From positions 26,530 through 90,529 of the forward strand of contig JAPLUI010000392.1 in the NCBI GenBank assembly GCA_026397725.1: a stretch of 64,000 bases of DNA, read 5' to 3'. Of the stretch, positions 1 to 9,029 are shown in pieces. The position numbers and the translations under genes are program-made. The stretch comes from Verrucomicrobiota bacterium. Its GTDB lineage: Bacteria; Verrucomicrobiota; Verrucomicrobiia; Verrucomicrobiales; Akkermansiaceae. Position 1 is the stretch's first letter. Every line of letters begins with the position of its first letter. The notes under the pieces were generated by a model. It searched no databases and was not told the DNA's origin. It saw only the letters and a program-made list of their open reading frames with translations.

Positions 1-1996
1 CGCCACTCATCAGGATTTTTCCGTCCGCCTGCAACGCGAGGGAATAGACCCTGGGGGTATAGACCGTGGAATTGGCGTCGGGGTTGAATCCGGAGTCGAG
101 ACTGCCGTCGGCATTGAGCCGGGCGATGCGGTTGCGGGCCACCCCGCCCACGGTGGTGAAGTTTCCCCCCACCAGGATCTTCCCGTCCGCTTGTACCGCG
201 AGGGAACCGACACTGTCGTTGGCGTTCGGGTTGAAGCCGGGGTCGAGACTGCCGTCGGCATTGAGTCGGGCGATGTGGTTGCGGGCCACTCCGCCCACGG
301 TGGTGAACATGCCCCCCATGAGGATTTTCCCGTCCGCCTGCACCGCGAGGGAACCGACACTGTCGTTGGCGTTCGGGTTGAAGCCGGGGTCGAGGCTGCC
401 GTCGGCATTGAGCCGGGCGATGTTGTTGCGGGCCACCCCGCCCACGGTGCTGAACAAGCCTCCCATCAGGATCTTCCCATCCGCCTGCACCGCGAAGGAA
501 CTGACGCCACCATAGTTGACGTTCGGGTTGAAGGCGTAATCGGAATATATTCCCGTGCCCCTGAGTCCGATGGTGAACGGGCTTTCATCCCAGTCATTGC
601 TGGCTATCGAAAGCTGGGCGACGAGGTTCACACCACCAACTGCGGAAAACTCCACCGTGAAGGTCGTGCTGGCACCCGGCGCGAGTGTGGTGACTCCGGG
701 GCTGACAACCGTGAAAGCCACCAGGTTTGTCCCGCCGATGCTCACGGCAAGTCCCGCGAGGGGAGCGTCGCCCACGTTGGTGATGGTGAAGGTCTTGACC
801 GTGCCCGGTGCGGCAAATTCCGCAGTGCCGAAATCCACCTTGGCCGCACCCGAGACCAGCACGGTCCCATCAACCGTGACCGCGATGTCCGGGAAACTGC
901 CGGAGCCATAGGTGGCGATTTGCTCGATGATGCCGGAACTGCCATTTTGATATCCTCCCTGGCTCCGGCCGCGTGCCCGCACCCAGGCGCTGGCCGGCAG
1001 GGACAGGCCGGTCATGCGCCAGCCTCCGGCAACACGCGTGCCGCCGCCCTCGCCAACCCACGCGCTGCCGTTCCAGATCTCGAAGGTGACCTGCCCGACC
1101 TCCGGTGCCGAGCCGCCCCGGGTCCAGTCGATCTGGCTGGTTCCGGTGACGGTGAGCGTCTGCGCGGCGGCGACGTTGTTCTGCAACCGGGTGATGCAGT
1201 TGCGGGCCACCCCGCCCACGGTGTCGAAGCCCCCTCCAATCAGGATCTTCCCATCCGCCTGCAGCGCGACAGAGTGGACACTGCCGCTGGCGTTCGGGTT
1301 GCAACCGGTATCGAGGCTGCCGTCGGCATTGAGCCGGGCGATGCGGTTGCGGGTCACCCCGCCCAAGGTGGTGAAGTACCCCCCCACCAGGATTTTCCCG
1401 TCGGTCTGCAACGCGAGGGAATAGACCCAAGTGCTGGCGCTTGGGTTGAAGCCGGGGTCGAGGCTGCCGTCGGCATTGAGCCGGGCGATGCGGTTGCGGG
1501 CGATGCCGCCCACGGTGGTGAACCCGCCCCCCATGAGAATCTTCCCGTCCGCCTGCAAGACGACGGAATTGACCGTGGAGCTGGCATTCGGGTTGAAGCC
1601 GGGGTCGAGGCTGCCATCAACATTGAGCCGGGCGATGTGGTTGCGGGCCACCCCGCCCACGCTCGTGAAATACCCCCCGATCAGGATCTTCCCGTCCGCC
1701 TGCACCGCGAGGGAATCAACCGAGGGGAGAGTGCCCGTGGACGGGGCATTGGCGTCCGGGTTGAAGCCGGTGTCGAGGCTGCCGTCGGCATTGAGCCGGG
1801 CGATGTGGTTGCGGGCCACCCCGCCCACGGCGCCGAAGTAGCCCCCCACGAGGATCTTCCCGTCCGCCTGCACCGCGAGGGAATGCACACTGCTGTTGAC
1901 GTTTGGGTTGAAGTCATCCGGCGTCTGGGCGCTGGAGTTGGGAATGGAGAGCAGCATGGCGCAAAAGCCAAGGAGGAAGTGGCGGAACGTTTTCAT
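1..1996 (-). CDS. Secreted delta-60 repeat protein (3' end outside window)
   Basis: The reading frame is open from an ATG at 1996 to the window edge, giving 665 codons without a stop. It begins with a signal-like hydrophobic stretch (KTFRHFLLGFCAMLLS). Nine roughly 50-residue repeats follow, each with a VQADGKILVGG core and a variant of GGVARNHIARLNADGSLD. These are typical delta-60 repeats, which form beta-propeller-like folds in exported proteins. Five repeats come first. A roughly 210-residue insert follows, ending in a choice-of-anchor/ASPM-type immunoglobulin-like domain (FGTAEFAAPGTVKTFTITN). Four more repeats run to the edge. I checked the phase at 542-553 and it matches the start codon, so the insert is not a frameshift. 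The protein is probably extracellular or cell-surface; its exact role is unknown. Confidence 0.85.
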   Translation of the reverse strand, partial: MKTFRHFLLGFCAMLLSIPNSSAQTPDDFNPNVNSSVHSLAVQADGKILVGGYFGAVGGVARNHIARLNADGSLDTGFNPDANAPSTGTLPSVDSLAVQADGKILIGGYFTSVGGVARNHIARLNVDGSLDPGFNPNASSTVNSVVLQADGKILMGGGFTTVGGIARNRIARLNADGSLDPGFNPSASTWVYSLALQTDGKILVGGYFTTLGGVTRNRIARLNADGSLDTGCNPNASGSVHSVALQADGKILIGGGFDTVGGVARNCITRLQNNVAAAQTLTVTGTSQIDWTRGGSAPEVGQVTFEIWNGSAWVGEGGGTRVAGGWRMTGLSLPASAWVRARGRSQGGYQNGSSGIIEQIATYGSGSFPDIAVTVDGTVLVSGAAKVDFGTAEFAAPGTVKTFTITNVGDAPLAGLAVSIGGTNLVAFTVVSPGVTTLAPGASTTFTVEFSAVGGVNLVAQLSIASNDWDESPFTIGLRGTGIYSDYAFNPNVNYGGVSSFAVQADGKILMGGLFSTVGGVARNNIARLNADGSLDPGFNPNANDSVGSLAVQADGKILMGGMFTTVGGVARNHIARLNADGSLDPGFNPNANDSVGSLAVQADGKILVGGNFTTVGGVARNRIARLNADGSLDSGFNPDANSTVYTPRVYSLALQADGKILMSG

Positions 1997-2672
1997 AGGA
2001 TTGTGGATGGTGGCTTACCGGTCCTAGAGTCAAAGGTCGGAAGACGCCAAGGGGACCAGGGGACCAGGGGATCTGACGCGGGATTCATGGGAGCAACTCG
2101 GCTTGCAGGTCTGCAAATCAAAACACGGATATTTTGTCAAGCCGAACGACTGGGTTGCTGGCCGCCGCGGTTCCAAGTCGAAACTTCTACCACTTAGTAT
2201 TTATCTTCCTGCGCCTTTGCGCGAGCCACTTTTCAGCTCTCGGCCACTCTCATTCCGGTTAGGTGGTTCTCGCGCAAAGGCGCAGTCTTTCAGAATCAGG
2301 AAATCCTGATTCTTGGGTATCACGGCATCTTGGAGATTGCCATATCCCTCAGTGGAAGGGAAGATTCTTCAACCGCGGATTGACGCTGATGAGGAAAATG
2401 ATAGGTAGCGGCGATAACCGGTCGCCGCAGATCAATTCAGGAAAAAAAGGCGGGAAGATTAGGGGCGGAAGAATTGAGAATAGATTTCTGAACTGAATCG
2501 GCGAGGAGTCCATTGCCCGGCCGCAGGGCGGCGCTACGCGGGGATCCGTCAGTGGGAGGGCCACGGCCCGAGACGGCGACTGGAATAATGCAAGCACACC
2601 AATTTTCGTTGGAAAACCCATGCGATTTGACTTCGCCACTCCGGGCAGTCATCTTCCAGTCCGCCCCACCTG
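1997..2672. other. Intergenic region with a hairpin repeat
   Basis: No convincing gene is seen. The stretch holds a perfect 17-bp inverted repeat (2209-2225 and 2269-2285) and A-rich sequence near 2440-2460. The open frames crossing it lack protein-like composition. Confidence 0.5.
2209..2285. repeat. 17-bp perfect inverted repeat, 43-nt spacer
   Basis: CTGCGCCTTTGCGCGAG at 2209-2225 is the exact reverse complement of 2269-2285. A related pair occurs near 39427-39437 and 39478-39491, so this looks like a dispersed intergenic hairpin family rather than a terminator, since no T-run follows. Confidence 0.7.
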
Positions 2673-2996
2673 ATGAAAAACCACGACTCCCCCTTCAATC
2701 GCGTGAAACGGGACCCCGCGACGGCCGCGCCGTTCGGATGGAGTCCGGATCGTCATTTGATTGTTTCGGCGAAGGAATTGCCGACGCTCCCGATCACGCA
2801 GCGCGTGATGGTGACCCGCGACCAGATCGACATCGTCGACTGGGTGTACCCATTGTCGTACATCTCAAAGAGTTGGTTGGTGTGGTTTCAACAGACGGCC
2901 CTCCGGTGGGTCAAAACGGATAACAGTCCTCAACCCCGGGAATGGATCAACGGCATTGTGGACGCTTTTCAGGCCGGACTGGCCGGAAGACTCTGA
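2673..2996 (+). CDS. Hypothetical protein, 107 aa
   Basis: An ATG-started frame encodes a soluble, Trp-rich small protein (for example SYISKSWLVWFQQTALRW). No family is recognised. Composition is protein-like, in contrast with the overlapping frames. It overlaps the start of a decayed gene fragment at 2956, so it may itself be a remnant of the same decayed locus. Confidence 0.4.
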   Translation: MKNHDSPFNRVKRDPATAAPFGWSPDRHLIVSAKELPTLPITQRVMVTRDQIDIVDWVYPLSYISKSWLVWFQQTALRWVKTDNSPQPREWINGIVDAFQAGLAGRL

Positions 2997-3249
2997 AGCC
3001 GATTACGGATTCATGCTGTGGGACGGCCTGAGCAAGGGCACCCTCAACAACATCCTCAACCTGCTCGAACGCGGCAAGAAAGTCGTCGTCTTCTACGGTC
3101 CCAGCGGCCACTGCAAAACCCTGCGCCAAATCCCGGACCTCCTCCCATTGCTCGCGCAATGCCCACAATCCGCCATGGACGAATTCGAAGCCAAGCTCGA
3201 TCTCACTTCAAGAATTACCCCGGCTCAGTCCACCCTCAATCTGGTCTGA
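2956..3249 (+). pseudogene. Fragment of a conserved hypothetical protein (nucleotide-binding-like)
   Basis: The central part (ADYGFMLWDGLSKGTLNNIL, then ERGKKVVVFYGP) resembles the C-terminal half of small conserved proteins with a Rossmann-like core, as far as I can judge from the pattern alone. The first 15 residues and the tail after about residue 83 (SRITPAQSTLNLV) do not fit, and no complete upstream domain exists. I read it as a truncated remnant. The family name is uncertain. Confidence 0.4.
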
Positions 3250-3280
3250 ACGCCACATGCTGGATGATGCGGTGGGTCTC

Positions 3281-3388
3281 CTAAACCCATTGCGGCAACT
3301 CGCCACGCCCATCCCGCCCCTGCGCGAGCTTGGCCTCGATCTCAAGGGTCTCGGTGAAATCGTCAGGTAGGAAAAGGGCGTCGCTCAT
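3281..3388 (-). pseudogene. Remnant of a Schlafen/AlbA_2-type ATP-binding protein (N-terminus only)
   Basis: A 35-codon frame starts at 3388 and stops at 3281. Its N-terminal sequence (LPDDFTETLEIEAKLAQGRD) resembles the start of AlbA_2-domain (Schlafen-like) proteins, which are normally several hundred residues long. Its ATG overlaps the TGA of the upstream gene (ATGA), so it was the translationally coupled third gene of the ATPase/PLD-like operon. Everything after residue 33 is missing. Family assignment rests on the N-terminal motif alone. Confidence 0.5.
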
Positions 3389-4314
3389 GGTTTCCTGAAA
3401 TTGATTTCCAATGGGGGATCGTGGAACTTAAACGCTCGCCTGCGCTCGTCGAGATAATCACCTCGAATTTTCAACAGATCCATGTGCTCGCGAAGAACCA
3501 CGTCCGTCGTTTCATATACGGCATCACCACCGAAACCATAATGTCCCGTGACGAGCGCACGGTCAGTAAAAACGGCACGCAAATGAATATTGTCGCCCCC
3601 CGGAAGCTCTTCGAGATAATGCACTCGGAACGATTCACCTTCTTTCAAAATTGGAAGGATCCACGATTCGTAGTTCTTTCTTTCGTTCTCCCTATCAAGA
3701 GATTCCGGACACCGGCGGTGAAGCGTAACGATTTTGAGTTTCGGATTATGCTTCCGACACGCCATCAGCAGGCCCTCAAAAAATCGGGCGTAAGAATCTG
3801 TCGAACTTCCTGCGCTGAAACAATAAGGATCGATCACATGAAGTTCCTTAGCAAAACGTAGGATCGGGACAATTGGTGTCACCAGTTCGTCCGGTTTACG
3901 CGGCAAGAATCCTGATGTCTTTACCGAGTATGACTCAGCCTCTGGATCAAACTGATGGGCTACCATAAACTGTGGGTTTGAATCATCCGGCGACGAAACA
4001 ATTGCTCCATCGAAATCTTTGCGGGCCAAAAAGTCGTTAACAAGCTCGTGCCAACCTCCGGCCATTTCTGAAATTCCATCAACTTTCAGAAACTTATCCC
4101 GGTTCCTTGGATGGACGATTTTGTCCCGCAAATTGTTCTTCTCGACCACGCTGAGATCCGTCCGTTCCTTGATTGCTTGTGAGACGCATGTTCTCCAATC
4201 GTTCGGCACCAGCGGAATCCATCTGCCTCTGGCGGTTCCAAAATCTTTCAGGTATTCACGAATCCCTGTGGGGGAGAACATGACTTCCGGTTGGATGGCA
4301 ATGATTTTGATCAT
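3385..4314 (-). CDS. Phospholipase-D-like protein, second gene of an ATPase module
   Basis: This is a 309-residue protein. The ATG at 4314 is preferred over a TTG three codons earlier; it lies 11 nt after the stop of the ATPase gene. The C-terminal half carries HLRAVFTD (about residues 244-251), which fits H-x-R-x4-D, a variant of the PLD H-x-K-x4-D motif. It is followed by RALVTGHYGFGGD, as in PLD strands and turns. An earlier ELHVIDPYCF strand and KLKIVTLH strand support the fold. Only one such motif is seen, so it would act as a dimer or be a degenerate nuclease or lipase. Base composition is visibly more AT-rich than the surroundings, suggesting recent transfer. It is probably an effector partner of the adjacent ATPase. 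Confidence 0.6.
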   Translation of the reverse strand: MIKIIAIQPEVMFSPTGIREYLKDFGTARGRWIPLVPNDWRTCVSQAIKERTDLSVVEKNNLRDKIVHPRNRDKFLKVDGISEMAGGWHELVNDFLARKDFDGAIVSSPDDSNPQFMVAHQFDPEAESYSVKTSGFLPRKPDELVTPIVPILRFAKELHVIDPYCFSAGSSTDSYARFFEGLLMACRKHNPKLKIVTLHRRCPESLDRENERKNYESWILPILKEGESFRVHYLEELPGGDNIHLRAVFTDRALVTGHYGFGGDAVYETTDVVLREHMDLLKIRGDYLDERRRAFKFHDPPLEINFRKP

Positions 4315-4325
4315 GGAAGCCAATT

Positions 4326-6221
4326 TCAGTCATATTCGTTGAAGCGCTCATCGAAGAACCCGTCAGGCCAAGGCCGGGCAAAATCTCCATCCGAAGTCAC
4401 CGGCAGTTCAACGACCTTCGCCCCGTCCTCGCCGGGCTCCACATAGAGCACCGCCACATCCTCCGGGCGGATGCCGTTCGGGCAGGCCTTGCGCAGGGCT
4501 TCCGGCCAGTCGGCCATCTCGCCCGCGGTGGTTTCCCGGATCCGCCGCAGTATCCGCAGAATCAGGTGCTCGCTGTGGGTTTCCAGCAAGAACTTGTTGT
4601 TGTTTCCACCGAGTGCGGACTCGATGAAAACATCGCCGAGTTCGGCTTGGAGCCTTGGATGGATGTGAATTTCCGGCTGTTCGATGGCGATGAGTTGATT
4701 TTTTGAAGCAAAGGAATGGATCAGAACCGGCAGAAACTGGCTGATACCGTACCCCACGTCCTGCAGCGCCAAGCGGGTTTCACTGCCACTCTGAACGAGG
4801 CTGAGTTCATACTTCCGGTCCTCGCATTCATTTTCAATGCCCCAAGCTAGCCGCCTAGCGGCCCAATCGCCGCTCCACTCGGTGATCGTACTGCTGCTCC
4901 ACTTCTCCTCAAAGAATTCGGTTAAAGGCTGATTGTGCGCCATGAAGTAGTCCCAAATTTGCTTGTCATACACGTCATCATGGATGCAATCATCAGCGCG
5001 AGATGTTGCCTCTTTAATGCGTTCTTCCGGTGTAAGGGAAGCGTATGGAGGTTCCCAATAATCTCCGTTCTTCCCATCGTCGAGTTCGTTATCGATTAGC
5101 GAATTGTAGAGATCAGGGTGGGCGGTGACGTAGGACGGTTTATCCAGCGTCAGCCATTCATCTACGGCATCTTCAATAAGCCCAGCCGCGCCACATGCGA
5201 AGTTTGTATTTGTCAGCAAGTCCCAAAGCTCCCGTCTAATGAGCTCAGGGCTCACTTTTCCAATGGACTCGATTGGAAGAAATGCGCGGTTCTCCAGTCT
5301 GTAACCCGTGCCAAGCATCTTGTCGTCGCTCAACCACTTGTTAAGCTGCTTAACAAGCTCAGGATTTCTGGCGATTTCGCGCCATGCCGCCTCACATCGT
5401 TTGGAAGGATCAAAACCTCGTGGCGGAAGCTCGCGAACCGGCGGCAGATAGGTTAATTCGCAAATGGATTTCTTTGTTGCATCCTGCAGCAATTTCAAGA
5501 CCTGATTGGTCTTCAGCGAAACAACTTCTTTGAGAAATCTGAGAACCCCCCTCTTAAATGAGGCCCGCAATTTATTCATGGGCATAAATACCTCTATCCA
5601 CCAACAGTCCCAGCTTGCCGGGAATCCATTGATTATCCTGAGATCAGAGACCCCCGTGCTGAGCTCGTCAGCGAGAAATCTCTGGATCTTCTCGACATCT
5701 TCTTTCGAATTCTCCGAGAACTTGCCCGCGGACTCGAAAAAACATGGATGTGCGAGGTCCAATTCCGTGATAGTGTCACTGGAGGCTTTCAGAAAGGTCT
5801 TCCCGTCGAGAAGGATTCTGCTCCCGGTCAATCCGTAAGCGGGTTCGGCGTTTGGTTTGCTCAGCAGTCCGTAAGTCAGATCGAGTACCACGGATGTCGC
5901 GATTGGCTCAACGGACTTCTCTGTTTGATTTGGCTCGGAATCACTGGAGAATCGGAGGCTGTAGGTCACCCCCTCCGGTTGATGGCGATGCTGGATTTGG
6001 CGGAAGCCCCCGAGATTTACGTGACCCGAGCTGGCTTGTGGGGCGATCACGTTGCAATCGCCGGTCTGGAATACGTGATTCAGCCACAGGAGCGAATGGA
6101 GCAACGAGGACTTACCCGCGCTGTTCGGTCCGAACACGAGCGTGATCGGCCTGATGGGAATCGATTGCACTTCGCTTCCGAAGGCTTTGAAGTTCGAAAT
6201 GCCGATGGATTTGAGGTTCAT
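4326..6221 (-). CDS. OLD/RecF-like AAA ATPase with DUF3696
   Basis: This 631-residue ABC-class ATPase has a Walker A (FGPNSAGKSSLLHSLLWL, about residues 30-47), a signature-like region (LQDVGYGISQFLPVLIH), a Walker B (LIAIEQPEIHIHP) and a D-loop/H-switch (LETHSEHLILRILRRI). The C-terminus (WPDGFFDERFNEYD) matches the DUF3696 tail. About 300 residues are inserted between the motifs, as in OLD-like sensors. It has no TOPRIM domain. Related ATPases work with a separate effector in anti-phage systems such as PARIS or Septu. Here the downstream partner is a PLD-like protein. The module is codirectional with the ORF6N gene 39 bp upstream. A defence role is inferred. Confidence 0.8.
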   Translation of the reverse strand: MNLKSIGISNFKAFGSEVQSIPIRPITLVFGPNSAGKSSLLHSLLWLNHVFQTGDCNVIAPQASSGHVNLGGFRQIQHRHQPEGVTYSLRFSSDSEPNQTEKSVEPIATSVVLDLTYGLLSKPNAEPAYGLTGSRILLDGKTFLKASSDTITELDLAHPCFFESAGKFSENSKEDVEKIQRFLADELSTGVSDLRIINGFPASWDCWWIEVFMPMNKLRASFKRGVLRFLKEVVSLKTNQVLKLLQDATKKSICELTYLPPVRELPPRGFDPSKRCEAAWREIARNPELVKQLNKWLSDDKMLGTGYRLENRAFLPIESIGKVSPELIRRELWDLLTNTNFACGAAGLIEDAVDEWLTLDKPSYVTAHPDLYNSLIDNELDDGKNGDYWEPPYASLTPEERIKEATSRADDCIHDDVYDKQIWDYFMAHNQPLTEFFEEKWSSSTITEWSGDWAARRLAWGIENECEDRKYELSLVQSGSETRLALQDVGYGISQFLPVLIHSFASKNQLIAIEQPEIHIHPRLQAELGDVFIESALGGNNNKFLLETHSEHLILRILRRIRETTAGEMADWPEALRKACPNGIRPEDVAVLYVEPGEDGAKVVELPVTSDGDFARPWPDGFFDERFNEYD

Positions 6222-6260
6222 GGGTCGGATTTGCAGGTGAGGAAGGAGGGGCTGGGAGGC

Positions 6261-6956
6261 TCACTCCGCGTGGAAGCCGATTTCACGTTTGGGCTGGGCT
6301 TTGGCGTCGGAGTCGGCGGCGATGAGTTGCTTGATGGCGTCGAAGATGATTTGGATGTGCTGGTCGTGCTCGGCGTATTTGTCCTCCAGGGCCTCGATTT
6401 TCTCCGCGAGCAGGGCGTTGGAGTCCATCAGGCGGCGGATTTGGACGAAGGTGCGCATGATAGCGATGTTCACCTGCACGGCGCGGGGTGAGCGGAGGAC
6501 GCTGGAGAGCATGGCGACGCCTTGCTCGGTGAAGGCGTAGGGGAGGAGGCGCCGACCGCCGCGCCCATGTGACGTTCCAGATTGGAATAGCAAAGCCGGC
6601 TCCGCATTTTTTGCTATCGCAATTTGCGATAGCAAAGATGTTTGAGCGGGGTCATGGGTCGCCGACTGCGATCCCAGCGAACCCGCAGTTCTTGAGATCA
6701 CAGTTTGTGACCTCAAGTTCTCCGTTTCATCCTCAGTGAGTTGGAACATGAAATCGGCGGGAAAGCGGTCGAGGTTGCGCTTCACCGCCTCGTTCAGACG
6801 CCCGGTTGTCACGCCGTAAAGCTCCGCGAGATCCGAGTCGAGAATGACCTTTTCGTGCCGGAGGTAGTGGACAAGCGGCGCGATTTTTTCGGGCACGAGC
6901 AGGCCACCAGCGGTGGCGGGCTTCGGTGCGGCGGGTGATTTCTTTTTCGCGGGCAT
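6261..6956 (-). CDS. ORF6N-domain DNA-binding protein
   Basis: This is a 231-residue protein. I chose ATG 6956, which starts with a Lys-rich segment (MPAKKKSPAAP), over an upstream in-frame start whose extension is low-complexity. Residues about 30-150 form an ORF6N domain: HYLRHEKVILDSDLAELYGV, VKRNLDRFPADFMFQLT and LPYAFTEQGVAMLSSVL. A coiled coil follows (EKIEALEDKYAEHDQHIQII). ORF6N proteins are phage- and plasmid-associated. A roughly 45-residue linker (NLRSQTVISRTAGSLGS onward) interrupts the usual domain. It lies 39 bp upstream of the ATPase and might be its regulator, or an unrelated phage remnant. Confidence 0.8.
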   Translation of the reverse strand: MPAKKKSPAAPKPATAGGLLVPEKIAPLVHYLRHEKVILDSDLAELYGVTTGRLNEAVKRNLDRFPADFMFQLTEDETENLRSQTVISRTAGSLGSQSATHDPAQTSLLSQIAIAKNAEPALLFQSGTSHGRGGRRLLPYAFTEQGVAMLSSVLRSPRAVQVNIAIMRTFVQIRRLMDSNALLAEKIEALEDKYAEHDQHIQIIFDAIKQLIAADSDAKAQPKREIGFHAE

Positions 6957-7234
6957 GGGATCAGGCGGCGGCGAGGGTGGCGAAAACCTGAGCGAACGGC
7001 ATTTCAGGCTCGCGAAACAACTAGCGGAACGATCCGCACGAGGCAATGCGATAATGTGCGAAGGCGGCCGGTTGCGGGTGCCACCCGGTCCCCGGCACCC
7101 ACCGCTGGTTTGGGGCAGTCGTGTAGAGGCGGGAGGTGTGGGTTGTGGGAAGAGCCGGCTCATTTGTGGGTGGCGAACGAGGAGGAGACTGCCACGGAAT
7201 GGCAGTTCTTGCTATGGCTGAAATCCCATGTATG

Positions 7235-7250
7235 ATGACTGCGCAGTCAT
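7235..7250. promoter_or_regulatory. Perfect 16-bp palindrome over the LysR start codon
   Basis: ATGACTGCGCAGTCAT reads the same on both strands and overlaps the likely LysR start codon at 7249. LysR-type regulators often bind dyads near their own start, so this could be an autoregulatory operator. The role is inferred. Confidence 0.4.
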
Positions 7251-8141
7251 GAAGGGCATATTTTCAAAGAACGGGATTTCGCTGGATCGGTTGCAGTCCT
7301 TGCAGGAGGTGGTGCGGACGGGGAGCATCACCCGTGCGGCGAAAGGGGATGCCAACCGCCAGGGCCTGATGGGCCGGCAGATCGGGGAACTTGAAGCGGC
7401 CATGGATCTCGACTTGCTGGACCGGAGCGTCAAGCCCTTGTCCCGACCCAGGCGGCGATTCGCCTGGTGGAGTCTTGCGAGCGTTTTGTGGGGGAGGTGG
7501 AAGAGGTTGCGGCGGAGGCGCAGGGCCAGCGGCGCCCGATCCGGGTGGGTGCGGGCGAGTTGGTGATCCGGGAGGTTTTGGTGCGGTGGCTTGGCAGTCA
7601 GCGCAAGGAAGCGGCGGCGATTTCGTGGGTCATCCGCAACCTGACGTCGGGCCAGATTCAGCGGGAACTCGCGGCAGAACATCTCGATGTGGGACTGGCG
7701 TCGGGCTTGGCGGAGACTGACATGGTGAGAGTGAAAGAACTCGCCAGCTACGGGATGAAGCTGGTGCTGCCGGAAAAGGGAAAGCCGGACAAGAGCGGAT
7801 GGCAGCGGCTCGCCGCAGCGCGAGTGGTGGTGCTGGAAGGTGACGGCGGATTCCGGCGGTTCCTGGCAGACTGCGAGCGGGAGCACGGGGTGAAGTTCAA
7901 CATCGGTGCCGAATGCACCAGCTACCCGCAGGCGGTCGATTTGGCGGAGGCGGCGGGCTGGGCGGTGTTCGTGCCGGAGTTGTGGTGGCGGCGCTGCAAG
8001 GAATGGGCGGCCCGCACGCAGCCGCTGCCCGGGCTCGACGAATACCGGCACACCCTGCAGCTCGGATGGAACAAGCGGGTGTCCAAGCGCCGGCCCGAGG
8101 TGGAGCGGTTGGTCAGGGAACTTGGGAGGGAGAGGAAGTAG
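7249..8141 (+). pseudogene. LysR-type transcriptional regulator, frameshifted
   Basis: The N-terminal frame gives a LysR winged helix (ISLDRLQSLQEVVRTGSITR, then RQIGELEAAMDLDLLDRSVK). At about 7441-7446 the reading must move by one base, from phase 1 to phase 0. The continuation there (TQAAIRLVESCERFVGEVEE) runs into a substrate-binding domain that ends normally at 8141 (PEVERLVRELGRERK). Both halves are otherwise complete, so a single-base deletion is the simplest explanation; a sequencing error is also possible. An upstream in-frame ATG at 7228 is an alternative start. Confidence 0.7.
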
Positions 8142-8189
8142 CGGGCAGAGATTTTGGGAGAACAGATGACTGCGACTGGAAGCACGCAG

Positions 8190-8972
8190 CTACGGCGACA
8201 AGTCGGCGTGCCCGGCGGACACGCCCCGGGGACTTTTCCTGACGCTGGAGGCGTGGCGGAGGACTTGGAGGTTTTTGCCGCGGACCTTGAGGTCGAGGAG
8301 GGGATCGGCGGGGGTAGCGTGCCTGGTCATGCCGTGGTGGGTGTGACTGCCGTGCAGGATGACTTCCATGACAGTGCCCTCCCCGGCATCGTGGCCATAA
8401 GGGGCCTTGCGCCAGGCGACGGGGTCGCCCGGTTCCCAGTCGGGCAGGACCATGGCGGCGAAGAGGATTTGGTCGGAGGCGGCGGCCTTGAGGTCGATGA
8501 TTCTGGCAGGAGGAGGTGTGATTGCCCAACATTTCCCGCCCGCCCTCGGCGAGCTTGTAGAAGACGGCGACGACATCGAGGTATTGGCGGCGTCGGCGGA
8601 AGCGGCGAGCTTCTGCTTGCCGCCGCCCCGCTGGAGATTGGCCACGCTGACCCCGACGATGCTACCGATGATGCGATCCCGATAGGTGCCATACGCCTTG
8701 AGCAAATGACCGAGATTGGTTTGCTGGTGCAACAGGGAACGGTAAGAGTTGACGAGAACCTGCGGGTGGAAACCGAAATGACGCCCGTACATCTCTGGCC
8801 CGATGACGGCGGGAAAGGCAGTGGCAATGCGGAAACGGAAGTAGCCCTTGAAATCGTCCGGCTTGAGATCGGTGAAGACGGGGTCGTTGGCGGCGAGGAG
8901 GGAGAGTTCGGAGTCCTCGGTTAGGTGGAGCGGGCAGGCGGCGGAGGAGGATGGATCGGTTAGGGATGGCAT
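8190..8972 (-). CDS. Conserved hypothetical protein with a scrambled centre
   Basis: A 260-residue frame starts at 8972 (MPSLTDPSSSAACPLHL). The first half (SLLHQQTNLGHLLKAYGTYR) and last part (IDLKAAASDQILFAAMVLPD, then GSHTHHGMTRHATPADPLLD) look like real protein. Between about 8520 and 8585 the sequence is Ser/Pro-rich, whereas a neighbouring frame there reads QYLDVVAVFYKLAEGGREML, which is far more protein-like. This suggests two compensating frameshifts. No function is recognised, and no signal peptide is seen from this start. Confidence 0.5.
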   Translation of the reverse strand: MPSLTDPSSSAACPLHLTEDSELSLLAANDPVFTDLKPDDFKGYFRFRIATAFPAVIGPEMYGRHFGFHPQVLVNSYRSLLHQQTNLGHLLKAYGTYRDRIIGSIVGVSVANLQRGGGKQKLAASADAANTSMSSPSSTSSPRAGGKCWAITPPPARIIDLKAAASDQILFAAMVLPDWEPGDPVAWRKAPYGHDAGEGTVMEVILHGSHTHHGMTRHATPADPLLDLKVRGKNLQVLRHASSVRKSPRGVSAGHADLSP

Positions 8973-9029
8973 AGTGGTAAAAAGCTGAAAATCTGAAAAT
9001 CTGAAATGCTGAAATGAAGAGAAGGAGAA

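Noticed and set aside
191..2197. A 668-codon plus-strand open frame
   Set aside because: It is the antisense of the delta-60 repeat gene; its apparent repeats mirror those of the real minus-strand protein.
7212..8051. A 279-codon minus frame
   Set aside because: Antisense of the LysR gene; composition is Arg/Pro/His-rich with no motif.
8154..8924. A 256-codon plus-strand frame
   Set aside because: Antisense of the hypothetical gene at 8190-8972, with Gly/Asp-biased composition typical of a shadow frame.
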